Both the position numbers and the translations under genes were made by a program. This document shows, piece after piece, positions 18,641 to 29,100 of a stretch of DNA of 64,000 nucleotides. This stretch comes from Pirellulaceae bacterium (GTDB lineage: Bacteria; Planctomycetota; Planctomycetia; Pirellulales; Pirellulaceae): positions 1-64,000 of the forward strand of contig JAKVCA010000003.1 of assembly GCA_022448315.1 (NCBI GenBank), written 5' to 3'. Every line of letters begins with the position of its first letter. Position 1 is the first letter of the stretch. The notes beneath the pieces were generated by a model. That model saw only the letters and a list, made by a program, of their open reading frames with translations. It ran no database searches and had not been told where the DNA came from.

Positions 18641-18872
18641 TGAAGTGGCCAGGAATTCGCTCCTGCCTCATGGGTCGTGACGATTTTGCTCGATCCTCCG
18701 AGGTTTGGCTGAGCTTTGGCAGAGGACCGGGTTCAATCCGCTCTCATTCTTGACACGGATTGCCGATAGACACGAAAATCTCGCTTCTGCCCCCTGCGAT
18801 GCTTTCGAAGCCTCGTCCCCTTTAACGTATTCCAAGCCCCCTTATCAGCAACGACAAGTCGATCGACCATCC

Positions 18873-21110
18873 ATGTATAAAAAGCCCGTTCCTCAATTCA
18901 AGCTTCGGCGTGCCAACATCTCGCCACCGCTCCGTTTCGGGATTTGGGCGTTGTTCCTCGTTGGGATTTCCTCTGCGATTGCGTGGGGACACCCGCAGAA
19001 AGAGTCTCCCTCGATCAAGTCCGTCGAGATTGGGCTCGAAGGGAACTTCAAGCTTGGGTTCTGGACGAACCTGAGGATTGCGATCGAAGGAGGCGAGACT
19101 GACCAGCCCTGCCTTCTCAACTGGTCAGCTCCTGACGGTGAGGGAATCGCGGCCAAGACGATGGATCCTTCAAGCTTCGTCGTCGAGGCGGGGTCGACCG
19201 TCGTTCAGGAAAGATTGATTCGCGTGGGTCGCCGCCGCCCGGAAATCCTCGTTGAATTGCTGGGCGACGACGGGGAATTCTACGATCGGGACCGCCTACG
19301 ATCGAATCAACTGAATGCGGGTCTCATGCGATCGGACGAGTTGTTCGTTGTCGAACTGGGGAATGATTCAGGATTCATGAAGTGGGTTTCTGATCGGATC
19401 GGCCAGAGCGATGACCAGCCTGTTCAGATGGCGAACTTCACTTCGCCACTACCAATCCCAACCGATTGGCTCGCTTTGAGCAGCGTCGACCTGATGGTGG
19501 TGTCCACGAGCGATCCCAGTCTTTGGGAACCGAAATATGAGGCTCAGTGGAAATCGGTTACGGAGTGGGTACGACACGGCGGAGCCCTCGTATTACTCTG
19601 TGGACAGCAGGGTGAAATTGTGACCTCTGCAGAAAGCCCCTTGAAGCCCTTGATTCCGGGCACCTTTGAGTCGCTCGTGGTTCAGACCAGCAGTGCTGGA
19701 GCGGAAATGTTTACCGCCGCGGCAGACCAATTACTCAAGGAGTCAGGCGAGTCTTTTACAGCCTCAAAACTGGTCGACGTCAGCGGTTCGATTGTGGCTT
19801 ACGAGGGCAAGGCGGCCGAGGATTTGCCCCTGGTGGTTGCCAGTACCTACGGTACCGGTGATGTCTTGTGGGTCGCCGTCGACCTGGACATTCCCCCATT
19901 TTCGTCTTGGAAGTCACGAGCAAATCTGATCAGCAAGTTGATGGACTTGATCTACCCCGATTTGATTGCAGATGATACGACGCGGCGGGGCAGAGTCGGG
20001 CACCTTGGCTACAATGACCTCTCCGGTCAACTCAGAGTCTCGCTCGACCAATTCAGCCAAGTCATCGTCGTGACTTTCACTTCAGTCGCCATTCTGGTCA
20101 CTTTTTTCATCCTTTTGATTGGTCCGGGCGACTTCTGGCTTTTGAAGTACGTCATCCGGCGAATGGAATGGACATGGGTGACGAGCGTCTTGACGATTCT
20201 GATTTTTTCGATTCTTGCGGTCGTCCTCTTCAACGTAACCAAGGGGTCGCGAGTCCAAGTCAATCAGGCAGAGTTGGTCGACATTGACGCCACGACGGGG
20301 GAGGTAAGGGGAACCGTCTGGGCCCACGTTTACACGCCGAGCTTGAAGAAGTTTGACCTGTGGCTCGATCGCGAAAATGAGTTTTCGAAGGGAATTGGCC
20401 GCACACTCCTTACATGGCAAGGTCTGCCAGGCTCCGGTCTGGGCGGCATGGACGCTCAGCTGAACTCGAACTTGATGCAGGCCAATTACCGATCCCAGGC
20501 GGATAAACCCAACGACTCAACTTCCAACCGGCTTGACGAATTGGCCATACAGGTCGCGAGTACTCGACCGCTGACGGCTTCCTGGTGGGACGAAATGAAA
20601 GGGCCCATCAGTGCTCAGCTCTACGCGGATCAGCGCAATAATTCGTTACACGGCGACCTCACTAACCCGCTTCCGTATACGCTGGATCGGGCAGTCATTT
20701 TTTATGACAACTGGGCCTATGAAGTAACGGGAGACATCGATCCGGGCGAAACCATTTCCATCGAAGGTCAAACGGTCGAAAAGACGATCCAATCGGTGTT
20801 GGCACGGCGTCGCGTCGTGGATGGCAATGACGTTTCGGACCCTTGGGATCCAAAAAGCAACAACATCCCGAGGATCCTGGAAATGATGTCCTTTTATCGG
20901 GTCGCTGGAGGTCGCAATTACACGTCGCTGAACAATCGACTTCACTCGGACCTCGATTGGTCCAGTGTGCTTGCCCGTCGTCAGGCCGTCCTTTTCGCTC
21001 GAGCCGAGAGGCCCATCGCACAGATCCACAATGGAGATTCGAGTCTCGAAACGAACTACGACCAACACACTGTCATGATTCGCATCCTTCTGCCCGTCGA
21101 ACAGCGTTAG
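18873..21110 (+). CDS. membrane protein paired with an ABC ATPase
   Basis: A 745-residue protein with an N-terminal signal or anchor (FGIWALFLVGISSAIAWG). A long extracytoplasmic region follows, with a Rossmann-like segment (VDLMVVSTSDPSLW, VTEWVRHGGALVLLCGQQGE). Two membrane helices lie near residues 397-420 and 436-455, and another extracytoplasmic beta-rich region of about 280 residues ends the protein. I do not recognise a named family. The layout resembles the large accessory proteins, related in spirit to GldG and DUF4350 proteins, that sit next to ABC-2 type exporters. The next gene, 10 bases later, encodes an ABC ATPase, so a joint export or envelope role is likely. ATG 18873 is chosen for its signal peptide; the frame is open from 18705. 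Confidence 0.75.
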   Translation: MYKKPVPQFKLRRANISPPLRFGIWALFLVGISSAIAWGHPQKESPSIKSVEIGLEGNFKLGFWTNLRIAIEGGETDQPCLLNWSAPDGEGIAAKTMDPSSFVVEAGSTVVQERLIRVGRRRPEILVELLGDDGEFYDRDRLRSNQLNAGLMRSDELFVVELGNDSGFMKWVSDRIGQSDDQPVQMANFTSPLPIPTDWLALSSVDLMVVSTSDPSLWEPKYEAQWKSVTEWVRHGGALVLLCGQQGEIVTSAESPLKPLIPGTFESLVVQTSSAGAEMFTAAADQLLKESGESFTASKLVDVSGSIVAYEGKAAEDLPLVVASTYGTGDVLWVAVDLDIPPFSSWKSRANLISKLMDLIYPDLIADDTTRRGRVGHLGYNDLSGQLRVSLDQFSQVIVVTFTSVAILVTFFILLIGPGDFWLLKYVIRRMEWTWVTSVLTILIFSILAVVLFNVTKGSRVQVNQAELVDIDATTGEVRGTVWAHVYTPSLKKFDLWLDRENEFSKGIGRTLLTWQGLPGSGLGGMDAQLNSNLMQANYRSQADKPNDSTSNRLDELAIQVASTRPLTASWWDEMKGPISAQLYADQRNNSLHGDLTNPLPYTLDRAVIFYDNWAYEVTGDIDPGETISIEGQTVEKTIQSVLARRRVVDGNDVSDPWDPKSNNIPRILEMMSFYRVAGGRNYTSLNNRLHSDLDWSSVLARRQAVLFARAERPIAQIHNGDSSLETNYDQHTVMIRILLPVEQR

Positions 21111-21120
21111 GAAATCCCTG

Positions 21121-22053
21121 ATGATCAAGACCGTTAACCTTACGAAAAAATACGGTGAACTCCACGCCATTCAGGGGATCGAACTGGACCTTGACGAGGG
21201 TGACCTTTTTGGGTTCATCGGCCCTAACGGCGCGGGCAAGACGACCACGATGCGAATCATCGCCACGTTGCTTGAACCGACGTGGGGAGAAGCTTACGTT
21301 TGTGGCAATTCGATCTACAACAACGCTCAAGAAATTCGTCGCTTGGTAGGCTACATGCCGGATTTCTTTGGCGTCTATGACGACATGAAGGTGATTGAGT
21401 ATCTGGAGTTTTTCGCAGCCGCCTATCGCATCCGAGGGGAAGCACGACGGAAAAGGTGCGACGAGATGCTTGAGGTTGTCGACCTTGATTTCAAACGGGA
21501 CGCATTTGCAAATACATTGTCGCGAGGTCAGACACAGCGACTGGGGCTTGCCAGAGTCTTGCTCCACGATCCTCAGGTGCTGCTGCTAGACGAACCACTG
21601 AGCGGCCTCGATCCACGCGCTCGAATCGAGATGAGAAATCTGCTTCGGAGACTGGGGCAAACCGGGAAAACGATCGTCGTCTCCAGTCACATTCTGCCCG
21701 AGCTTGCCGATATCTGTAACAAGATCGGGATCATCGACCGAGGCGTCATGAATGTCAATTCGGAAGTGACCGAGGTGATCAAGCAGGTACGAAGCAAAAC
21801 GGTGCTGCACATCAACGTCGCAGAGAATCTGGATGCGGCGGCGAAACTGTTGGACGAAAGTGAAATCGTCGAAGATGTCAGTCAAGGTGATGGCCATCTT
21901 GTGGTATCGCTAAAAGACGTTGCGGAAGATTACTCCACGTTGCCAACCCAACTGATTGAAAGCGGATTCAAACTCACACTTTTCCGTGAGGAGGATGTCA
22001 ACCTGGAATCTGCGTTCATGGCGTTGACACGCGGTGTTGGAGCCAAGATTTAA
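21121..22053 (+). CDS. ABC transporter ATP-binding protein (ABC-2 type)
   Basis: A 310-residue cytoplasmic ATPase. Walker A GPNGAGKTTT is near residue 38. The signature is LSRGQTQRLGLARVLL, in which the usual GG is RG. Walker B is VLLLDEPLSGLDPRAR and the H-loop SSHILPEL. The C-terminal 90 residues form the extra domain seen in CcmA/NatA-like exporters. It follows the large membrane protein by 10 bases, with an AGGA-type ribosome binding site in between. No separate permease gene follows; the next gene is glutamate dehydrogenase, so the membrane partner is either the upstream protein or encoded elsewhere. Confidence 0.92.
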   Translation: MIKTVNLTKKYGELHAIQGIELDLDEGDLFGFIGPNGAGKTTTMRIIATLLEPTWGEAYVCGNSIYNNAQEIRRLVGYMPDFFGVYDDMKVIEYLEFFAAAYRIRGEARRKRCDEMLEVVDLDFKRDAFANTLSRGQTQRLGLARVLLHDPQVLLLDEPLSGLDPRARIEMRNLLRRLGQTGKTIVVSSHILPELADICNKIGIIDRGVMNVNSEVTEVIKQVRSKTVLHINVAENLDAAAKLLDESEIVEDVSQGDGHLVVSLKDVAEDYSTLPTQLIESGFKLTLFREEDVNLESAFMALTRGVGAKI

Positions 22054-22137
22054 ACGGGGACATCGAAGATACCTATGGAAGCCGTTGAAGTTCATCGGCA
22101 CGTTCTCCGGGGATGGTCACTTGAAAGGAAGACGACC

Positions 22138-23367
22138 ATGAAAGCATTCGAGGCGACCCAGTATTACTTCGATAAAGCAGCGGACATTCTGGATTTCAGT
22201 CCTGAAATCCGACAATTACTGATCACGCCTCGCCGCGAGGTCCGCGTAGAGATCCCGGTAGAAATGGACAACGGCCGTCTGGAAACGCTGATCGGTTTCC
22301 GAGTGCAACACAACAATTATCGAGGCCCAATGAAGGGAGGCCTCCGATATCACCATGAAGTCGATCTCGATGAAGTTCGCTCCCTCGCCTCGCTCATGAC
22401 TTGGAAAACGGCTGTGGTTAACCTTCCCTACGGCGGGGCAAAGGGTGGAATCAAGGTTTCCGCGCAAGATCTAAGCCGACGTGAAAAGGAACGAATCACC
22501 CGAAAATTTGTGGATCAAATTCACGATATCATTGGACCTCGGACTGATATCCCGGCTCCGGACATGGGAACCAACGCGGATACCATGGCCTGGATTCGCA
22601 ACCAATGGGAAAAATACAACGGCTTTGATCCGGCGGTCATCACCGGCAAACCGGTGGATCAATACGGCGCAGAGGGTCGTGAAGAAGCAACCGGCCGAGG
22701 CGTTGGCATTTTGACATTCAAAATGCTTCAACGGTTGGGACGCCGGCCCGCAGAAACCACGGTCGCCATCCAGGGATTCGGAAACGTGGGCTCTCACGCA
22801 GGCAAACTCTTGCACGAATCGGAATTCAAAATCGTTGCGATCAGCGACATTTCGGGGGGCTACTACGACGAGCAGGGCATCGATATTCCCTTGGCACTAC
22901 GACACACCCTCAGGAACGGGTCGTTGGAAGGCTTTGAGGGGGCCAAGAAGATCAGCAATGAAGCGCTGCTGGCATTGGATGTCAACGTTCTCATTCCGGC
23001 GGCATTGGGTGGCGTCATCCACGCAGAGAATGCGGGGGAAATTCGTGCGGACATCATTATTGAAGCTGCCAACGGACCGGTTCACCCGGGTGCCGACGAG
23101 ATGTTGCAAAGTCGAGGAACTCTGATTTTACCCGACATTCTCGCCAATGCCGGCGGCGTGACCGTCAGCTATTTTGAATGGGTTCAGAACCTGCAACACT
23201 ACAAGTGGGGTTTAAATCGAGTTCGCCAAGAGCTTGACTCCGTCCTGTCCCGCGGGTTCGAAGATGTGTGGCAGACCTCCACTGAAAAAGGGGTGAGCTT
23301 GCGGACAGCAGCCTTCATGATTTCAATCCAGCGTGTGTACCGGGCAGCCGAACTGGCGGGTTTCTAA
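22138..23367 (+). CDS. gdhA: glutamate dehydrogenase (Glu/Leu/Phe/Val family)
   Basis: A 409-residue hexameric-type glutamate dehydrogenase. The catalytic region is visible as GPMKGGLRYHHEVDLDEVRS and NLPYGGAKGGIKV, with the substrate and catalytic lysines. PAPDMGTNADTMAWI follows, and the dinucleotide-binding motif is VAIQGFGNVGSHAGK. The C-terminal NANAGGVTVSYFEW-like segment (ILANAGGVTVSYFEW) is also typical. It interconverts glutamate with 2-oxoglutarate and ammonium. The cofactor (NAD or NADP) cannot be fixed from sequence alone. ATG 22138 is preferred over 22075 because the family normally starts shortly before the YFDKAADILD helix. Confidence 0.94.
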   Translation: MKAFEATQYYFDKAADILDFSPEIRQLLITPRREVRVEIPVEMDNGRLETLIGFRVQHNNYRGPMKGGLRYHHEVDLDEVRSLASLMTWKTAVVNLPYGGAKGGIKVSAQDLSRREKERITRKFVDQIHDIIGPRTDIPAPDMGTNADTMAWIRNQWEKYNGFDPAVITGKPVDQYGAEGREEATGRGVGILTFKMLQRLGRRPAETTVAIQGFGNVGSHAGKLLHESEFKIVAISDISGGYYDEQGIDIPLALRHTLRNGSLEGFEGAKKISNEALLALDVNVLIPAALGGVIHAENAGEIRADIIIEAANGPVHPGADEMLQSRGTLILPDILANAGGVTVSYFEWVQNLQHYKWGLNRVRQELDSVLSRGFEDVWQTSTEKGVSLRTAAFMISIQRVYRAAELAGF

Positions 23368-23550
23368 ATTTGCTTTCCTTTCATAAGCAGTGGATTGAAT
23401 CCAGAGCCATTGCCGTCACGAAAAGGATGCGGCGTTCCCCGATCCGTCGGCTTCGGTCCGCTTCAGCAAATTGGACCTCGTACTCACATTGCTTCGAATC
23501 CATCGTCCCATCGGCTAGTCGGCCAATGACATCCCGGAGAACCCAAAGAA

Positions 23551-25455
23551 ATGTCCTTCGACCCGAGTGATTCGGTAGATAAAAGGGTTGCGTTTTACCA
23601 AGAAAAAGCAGACTTCCAGCAGGCTGAAATTGAAGAATACACGCGACCGCTCCGAAGCCTTCTTGTCGCTCGTGGGCTGCTCTTACTGACCCTGATGATC
23701 AGTGGCTTGTTGACGCTGGTCACTCAGAATGGCTGGGCGGCGATGATTGCCGGCCTCTCCTTTCCTGCATTTGTCTGGTCCGCTTATCGCCATGACAACT
23801 ACGAACGTCTTCGTCATGTGGCGCGACTCGTCAGGCAGAATCACCTTCATGCCTTGGCACGTTTGCAGCGGCACTGGGATGAACTGCCGGTGCTTCGAAC
23901 CGAGATCCCTGAAGAACAGAAACCGCTTGCGAAGGACCTCGATCTTTTTGACAAAGCCTCGCTCTTCCAGTGGTTGTGTGTGGCCCGCACTCCGATGGGT
24001 TGCGACGCCCTCCGCGACTGGCTGCTTGCCCCGGCTCCGCCCAAAGAGATTCAGCGTCGGCAGGCGGCGGTCGGTGATCTTCGAGAAGAGCTTGAGTACC
24101 TGGATCAACTGCAACTGAAAGCCCAACTGCTTTCCGGCTCCAAAAATGGCCCAAAGCAGTTTGTGCATTGGGCGGAGAGCCCGAGATGGCTCGAAAGAAT
24201 TCGGTGGCTCACTCCGACGGTACGAGGCTTGGCCGTCGCTTCACTCCTTTTGATCATCCTGCTGTCATTCGGTTGGGTCGACGCCACGGTCGGCGGCGTC
24301 AGCCTCTGCTCGCTACTTGTCGCCAACTTCTTGCTCACCCTCTGGTATGCGGGAAGGATCCACGACAACTTCAACAGCGTTGCCTCCAAGCAGGCCGATG
24401 TCCTTCACTACCGCAAACTTTTTGAACACGCTGCGAATGTGCCCGGCACCAGCTCCTTCATTGAGTCGATCCAATCGGGACTGAATGCGGGTCAACAACC
24501 TGCGATCGATTCGATCGCCCAACTCGGCCTTGTGATGTCCATGGCCAATCTTCGACGCGGCGGTCTCTTCGGGTTGATCTATCTCTTCCTACAGTTCTTA
24601 TTCCTGTGGGATTTCCATTGGCTGGCCGTCCTGGAAAACTGGCATCGAAGACATGGGCAACATGTTCGAGGCTGGTTTGACGCACTCGGGCAACTCGAAG
24701 CGATTTCATGCCTCGCCCGGATGGCCCATGACCAGCCAAACTGGAACTTTCCTACCGTCGCAGATCTTGCTCCTGAGGACGCCATGGTAAACGCTGTCGA
24801 GCTTGGCCATCCGCTCCTCTCGGACACTGGTCGTGTTTGCAACACGGTCTCCATTGGACCTGCGGGTACCGTCTTGCTGGTCACCGGTTCCAACATGTCG
24901 GGCAAAAGCACGCTGTTGCGTTCTCTGGGCGCCAATCTCGTATTGGCTCAGGCTGGCGGCGTGGTCTGTGCGGAAGCCCTGACTCTCCCCTCGCTGCAAC
25001 TGGCCACCAGCATGAGGATCCACGACAGTCTTGCCGATGGCGTTTCGTTCTACATGGCCGAGCTTCAACGACTGAAGCAGGTGGTTGATCATGCTCGTGA
25101 ACGTCGTGCTTCAACCGGCCCACGCCTTTTCTTCCTACTGGACGAAATCCTGCAGGGAACCAATTCTCTTGAACGCCACGTCGCGGTCAGCCAGGTCGTT
25201 CACCATCTCATTGAATCAGGTGCCATCGGCGCAGTCTCGACCCACGACCTGGAACTCGCAAATGCCGAAGGACTCCAAGGGCGATGTCAACCGGTCCACT
25301 TCAGAGAATCTTTCGTGCATGAGGACGGAAAGGACCGGATGGAATTCGACTACCAGATGAGACCGGGGATTGCGACGACGACGAATGCCCTCAAGCTTCT
25401 CGAAATGGTAGGATTACAGGCCGAAGAATCACCCCCGGAACACAGGGTTCGATGA
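23551..25455 (+). CDS. membrane-anchored MutS-like ATPase
   Basis: A 634-residue protein with the MutS ATPase domain at its C-terminus. Walker A is TGSNMSGKSTLLRS near residue 446, Walker B is FFLLDEILQGTNSLER, and VSTHDLELA is the switch. It lacks the mismatch-recognition domain of MutS. Instead it has hydrophobic helices near residues 35-70, 225-270 and 335-365, which suggests membrane attachment. This architecture matches a poorly characterised MutS-like group seen in Bacteroidetes and PVC bacteria, not true MutS or the Smr-bearing MutS2. A role in DNA repair cannot be assumed. It stands between gdhA and a phospholipase-D-type gene. Confidence 0.85.
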   Translation: MSFDPSDSVDKRVAFYQEKADFQQAEIEEYTRPLRSLLVARGLLLLTLMISGLLTLVTQNGWAAMIAGLSFPAFVWSAYRHDNYERLRHVARLVRQNHLHALARLQRHWDELPVLRTEIPEEQKPLAKDLDLFDKASLFQWLCVARTPMGCDALRDWLLAPAPPKEIQRRQAAVGDLREELEYLDQLQLKAQLLSGSKNGPKQFVHWAESPRWLERIRWLTPTVRGLAVASLLLIILLSFGWVDATVGGVSLCSLLVANFLLTLWYAGRIHDNFNSVASKQADVLHYRKLFEHAANVPGTSSFIESIQSGLNAGQQPAIDSIAQLGLVMSMANLRRGGLFGLIYLFLQFLFLWDFHWLAVLENWHRRHGQHVRGWFDALGQLEAISCLARMAHDQPNWNFPTVADLAPEDAMVNAVELGHPLLSDTGRVCNTVSIGPAGTVLLVTGSNMSGKSTLLRSLGANLVLAQAGGVVCAEALTLPSLQLATSMRIHDSLADGVSFYMAELQRLKQVVDHARERRASTGPRLFFLLDEILQGTNSLERHVAVSQVVHHLIESGAIGAVSTHDLELANAEGLQGRCQPVHFRESFVHEDGKDRMEFDYQMRPGIATTTNALKLLEMVGLQAEESPPEHRVR

Positions 25456-25501
25456 GTTGCAGGGTTTGCTAAACATCCACGTTTTTGATAGAGGGCTGCA
25501 C

Positions 25502-26194
25502 ATGTCACGCCAAAAATGGGAACAAGTCCTCACGCAATCACTTGAAGACCTCACCATGAGCCGGGGCGAAAAAGCCGTTTTCAAGCATTCGATCGCCGAA
25601 GCCTGCATCGACGCCCATGAGTCCAATCTGATACGCAACCGAGCGTTCCAGATGGCGCGAGAAAAGTTAACGGACCCAACCGCAAAATCCGTATTGGGTT
25701 GGCTGGAGAAAGTGGTGACGACCCTCGCTCACGAGCGTCAGAAATCGGGTGACGCGACATCCGAGGCGTGGTTCAGTCCCAAAGCCAACTGTGTTTCCCG
25801 AATCAATGAATTGATCCGAGGTGCGAGAAAACAGATCGAAATCTGTGTCTTTACCATTACGGACGACCGAATCAGCGATTGTATCGTTGATGCACATGCC
25901 CGAGGCATTCAGGTCAAAGTCATCAGTGATGATGATAAAGCGACAGATCTGGGGTCCGACGTCTACAACTTGAAGGCGCGTGGTGTTCCGGTTCGGACAG
26001 ACTCGGTCCCTGACCACATGCATCACAAATACGCGATCTTTGATCGACGTTTGCTCCTGACCGGAAGCTACAACTGGACCCGCTCCGCATCGAAAGTCAA
26101 CGAGGACAACTTCATCGTGACGGATGATGCTTCCCTGTTGCAGCAGTTTGGAAGACACTTTGACCAACTTTGGGACGAATTCGCTCGTGACTGA
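25502..26194 (+). CDS. phospholipase-D-like protein (single HKD motif)
   Basis: A 230-residue protein of the PLD superfamily with one HxKx4D motif at His174-Lys176-Asp181 (HHKYAIFD). LLLTGSYNWTRSASKVNEDNF follows, typical of the Nuc/mitochondrial-PLD-like group that acts as a dimer. The N-terminal 90 residues are helical and include EKAVFKHSIAEACIDAHE. No signal peptide is seen. It may be a nuclease or phosphodiesterase. The frame begins with TTG 25457, but ATG 25502 is the better start. Its stop overlaps the GTG start of the next gene by 8 bases, which suggests translational coupling. Confidence 0.85.
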   Translation: MSRQKWEQVLTQSLEDLTMSRGEKAVFKHSIAEACIDAHESNLIRNRAFQMAREKLTDPTAKSVLGWLEKVVTTLAHERQKSGDATSEAWFSPKANCVSRINELIRGARKQIEICVFTITDDRISDCIVDAHARGIQVKVISDDDKATDLGSDVYNLKARGVPVRTDSVPDHMHHKYAIFDRRLLLTGSYNWTRSASKVNEDNFIVTDDASLLQQFGRHFDQLWDEFARD

Positions 26195-29100
26195 TCCCCT
26201 TAGACCGCGATCAACGACTGCAATCCGGGTGGGACAACTTCTAGCTGGGACATTGTGGATTTTGTTCCCCGAAATTGCGATCGCGCAGCCTCCATTTTCG
26301 GAAGGCGTCCGTTCCACGGATCCGTTGACTGCGGAGGAGCAACTGAAAACGTTCGAGGTTCCCGAAGGATTCAAAGTGGAACTGGTCTCGGCAGAGCCGG
26401 ATATCCTCAAGCCACTGAATCTCAACTTCGATTACCGAGGGCGACTGTGGGTGACCGACTCGACGGAATACCCGTTTCCTGCCCCCGAAAGCACCGTCGC
26501 GCGGGATTCTGTCAAAATCTTGGAGGATACTGACGGGGATGGTCGTTACGACAAAACCACCGTGTTCGCCGAGGGGTTGAACATCCCGATTGGAATTTAC
26601 CCGACGTTGACTGGTTGCATCGTCTACAGCATTCCTCACATCTGGTTGTTGGAGGATACGGATGGCGACGATCGAGCGGATCGAAAAACGCGACTCTATG
26701 GACCGATGGGGTACGAACGAGATACCCACGGGATGAACAACGCCTTTACTCGCGGTTTCGACGGCTGGCTTTACGCCTGCCATGGTTTTAATAATGAGAC
26801 GCGAGTCGCCGGACGCGACCAACATGAAATTCATATGCAATCGGGAAACACTTACCGGATGCGGCTCGACGGCGACCGAATCGAACAGTTCACCTGGGGT
26901 CAAGTCAATCCCTTTGGTATGACCATCGATAACCTTGGGAATCTATTCACCGCAGATTGCCACTCCAAACCGGTGTACCAGCTGATTCGAGGCGGTTACT
27001 ACCCGAGTTTTGGAAAACCACACGATGGGCTTGGCTACGTCCCTGCGATCATGGAACATCTGCATGGCTCAACTGCCATCGCCGGTGTTTCGCTATACGT
27101 CGATGATCGATTTCCCGCGCCCTACCGGCACAACCTTTTCAGCGGCAATGTGATGACCAGCCGAATCAACCGGAATCGTCTCGACCGGAACGGTGCAACC
27201 CCCACAGCCGTCGAGCAACCCGACTTCCTCTCCACCACGGATCCATGGTATCGCCCCGTGGATATCCAACTTGGCCCCGACGGTGCCCTCTACGTGGCCG
27301 ATTTCTACAACCGAATCATCGGCCACTACGAAGTTCCCTTGGAACACCCGGGAAGAGACCGTTTTCGCGGGCGAATCTGGAGGGTCAGTTACTCAGGGAC
27401 GAAAGACGCGCCGGCGACTCGAAAATCGACGTTCCAATCTCTCGAAGGTCGCTCCGACTCCGATCTGATTCAAGGACTCGCGGATCCCAACTTGACGGCT
27501 CGCCTGCTCGTACTGAACTACCTTGTCGACCGAAGTCTGCAACATCAGAACCATCACGACCCCACGCAGCTCTGCCAACTTGCTTTGACGGCCTTTCAGG
27601 ACAGCCCCAATCCTCATCAACGTTCTGCCATTCTGTGGGTATTGGCCAGATTGGGTTGGGAAATTGAGAAGGTTGCGTCAAGAGGCTTGGCCGATGATCA
27701 TCCCGAAGTTCGCACCCACGCACTCCGCGTCTTGGCCGAATCAAACTCGGTGCCTCCAAACGCTCTGCTTCAGACCGTGCGGGCACTCGAGGATCCCGCC
27801 CCGGAAGTTCGCCTCGCAGCAGCTGATGTATTGGGTCAACACACTGAGAACGAGCGAATCAAGAGCCTTCTGGCGGCGTTGGATGACGTAAAAGAAGGGG
27901 ATTTCCTTTTGCGGCAAGGCCTACGGATCGCAGTTAAACAGCAACTCTTGTCCCAGACCGGATGGTTCCCCACATTGGCCAACGAAATCGACGAAAACCG
28001 TCGCGATCTTTTGGCGAACATCGCCATTGCGGTTCCCACGGCAGAGTCGGCTTCACTCCTTCTGGATCAGATCCAACGAGATTCCGCCTTGCCCCCCAGC
28101 GAATTGACACCTCGGATGCGGCACATCGCACTTCATGCAAACGCTCAACAATTGGAAACGCTGTCCACGTTGGTCCCTTCCAAGTTTCCAGAACACTTGG
28201 ACATCCAGTTTGAGATCCTTGCCGCCATCGAATCGGGATTGCGTGAGCGGGGCCAAGATCCATTACCGGTTCTGGAAACTTGGGGCAAAGAACTCACGGA
28301 TCGTTTTCTAACGCGAGTCCATCCGGATCCCACATGGGATTATCGTGCCATCGCAGGGAAAACTAGACAAGACAATCCTTGGGTTGTCCAATCACGGATC
28401 AGCCAGGACGGTGCGACCCATGACTTCCTCTGTTCGCTCCCCGCGGGTGAACAGGCAACGGGAGAACTTGTCAGCAAACCCTTTCCCGCGCCCCGTCAAC
28501 TCACCTTCTTCTTGGCAGGGCACGACGGATTTCCGAATCAGCCCGTCCAGAATCAAAACCTCGTTCGACTGCTTGACGTGGAAACAGGCGATGTCTTACG
28601 CGAAGTCAATCCGCCTCGGAACGACACGGCACAGAAGGTCGTCTGGACTCTCGACCAACTGGAAAATCGACAAGTCCAACTCTCCATCCTGGATCGCGAT
28701 CAAGCCAATGCGTATGCATGGCTGGCAATCGGTCGATTTGAACCCGGCTTGGTGAAGGTCCCTGCCATCGGACCACGTGAGCATAATTCGGATTTACAAA
28801 ACATGGCCCAGTTGGTCCGGCGCCTGAAGCTGGCCTCGCATCGACCGATCCTTGTGCGAAACTTGTTGCGAGCCGGCAGTGACGGAGCAACCCGAAAACA
28901 GCTCGCAACTGCAGCTCTCACTCTTCAGCCCGAAGTCCATCTTCAAGCGATGCTGCCGGTTTTGTCCGACAGTTCTCCAAGTCCTGAATGGGTAGCACGC
29001 TATGCCGAACAACTCGAACATCCTGATCACGACGCGTGCCGAACTTTTTTCGATGAGACCTTGGCTTCTCTTCCCGGGCGACTTCAGACACAGGTTGCTC

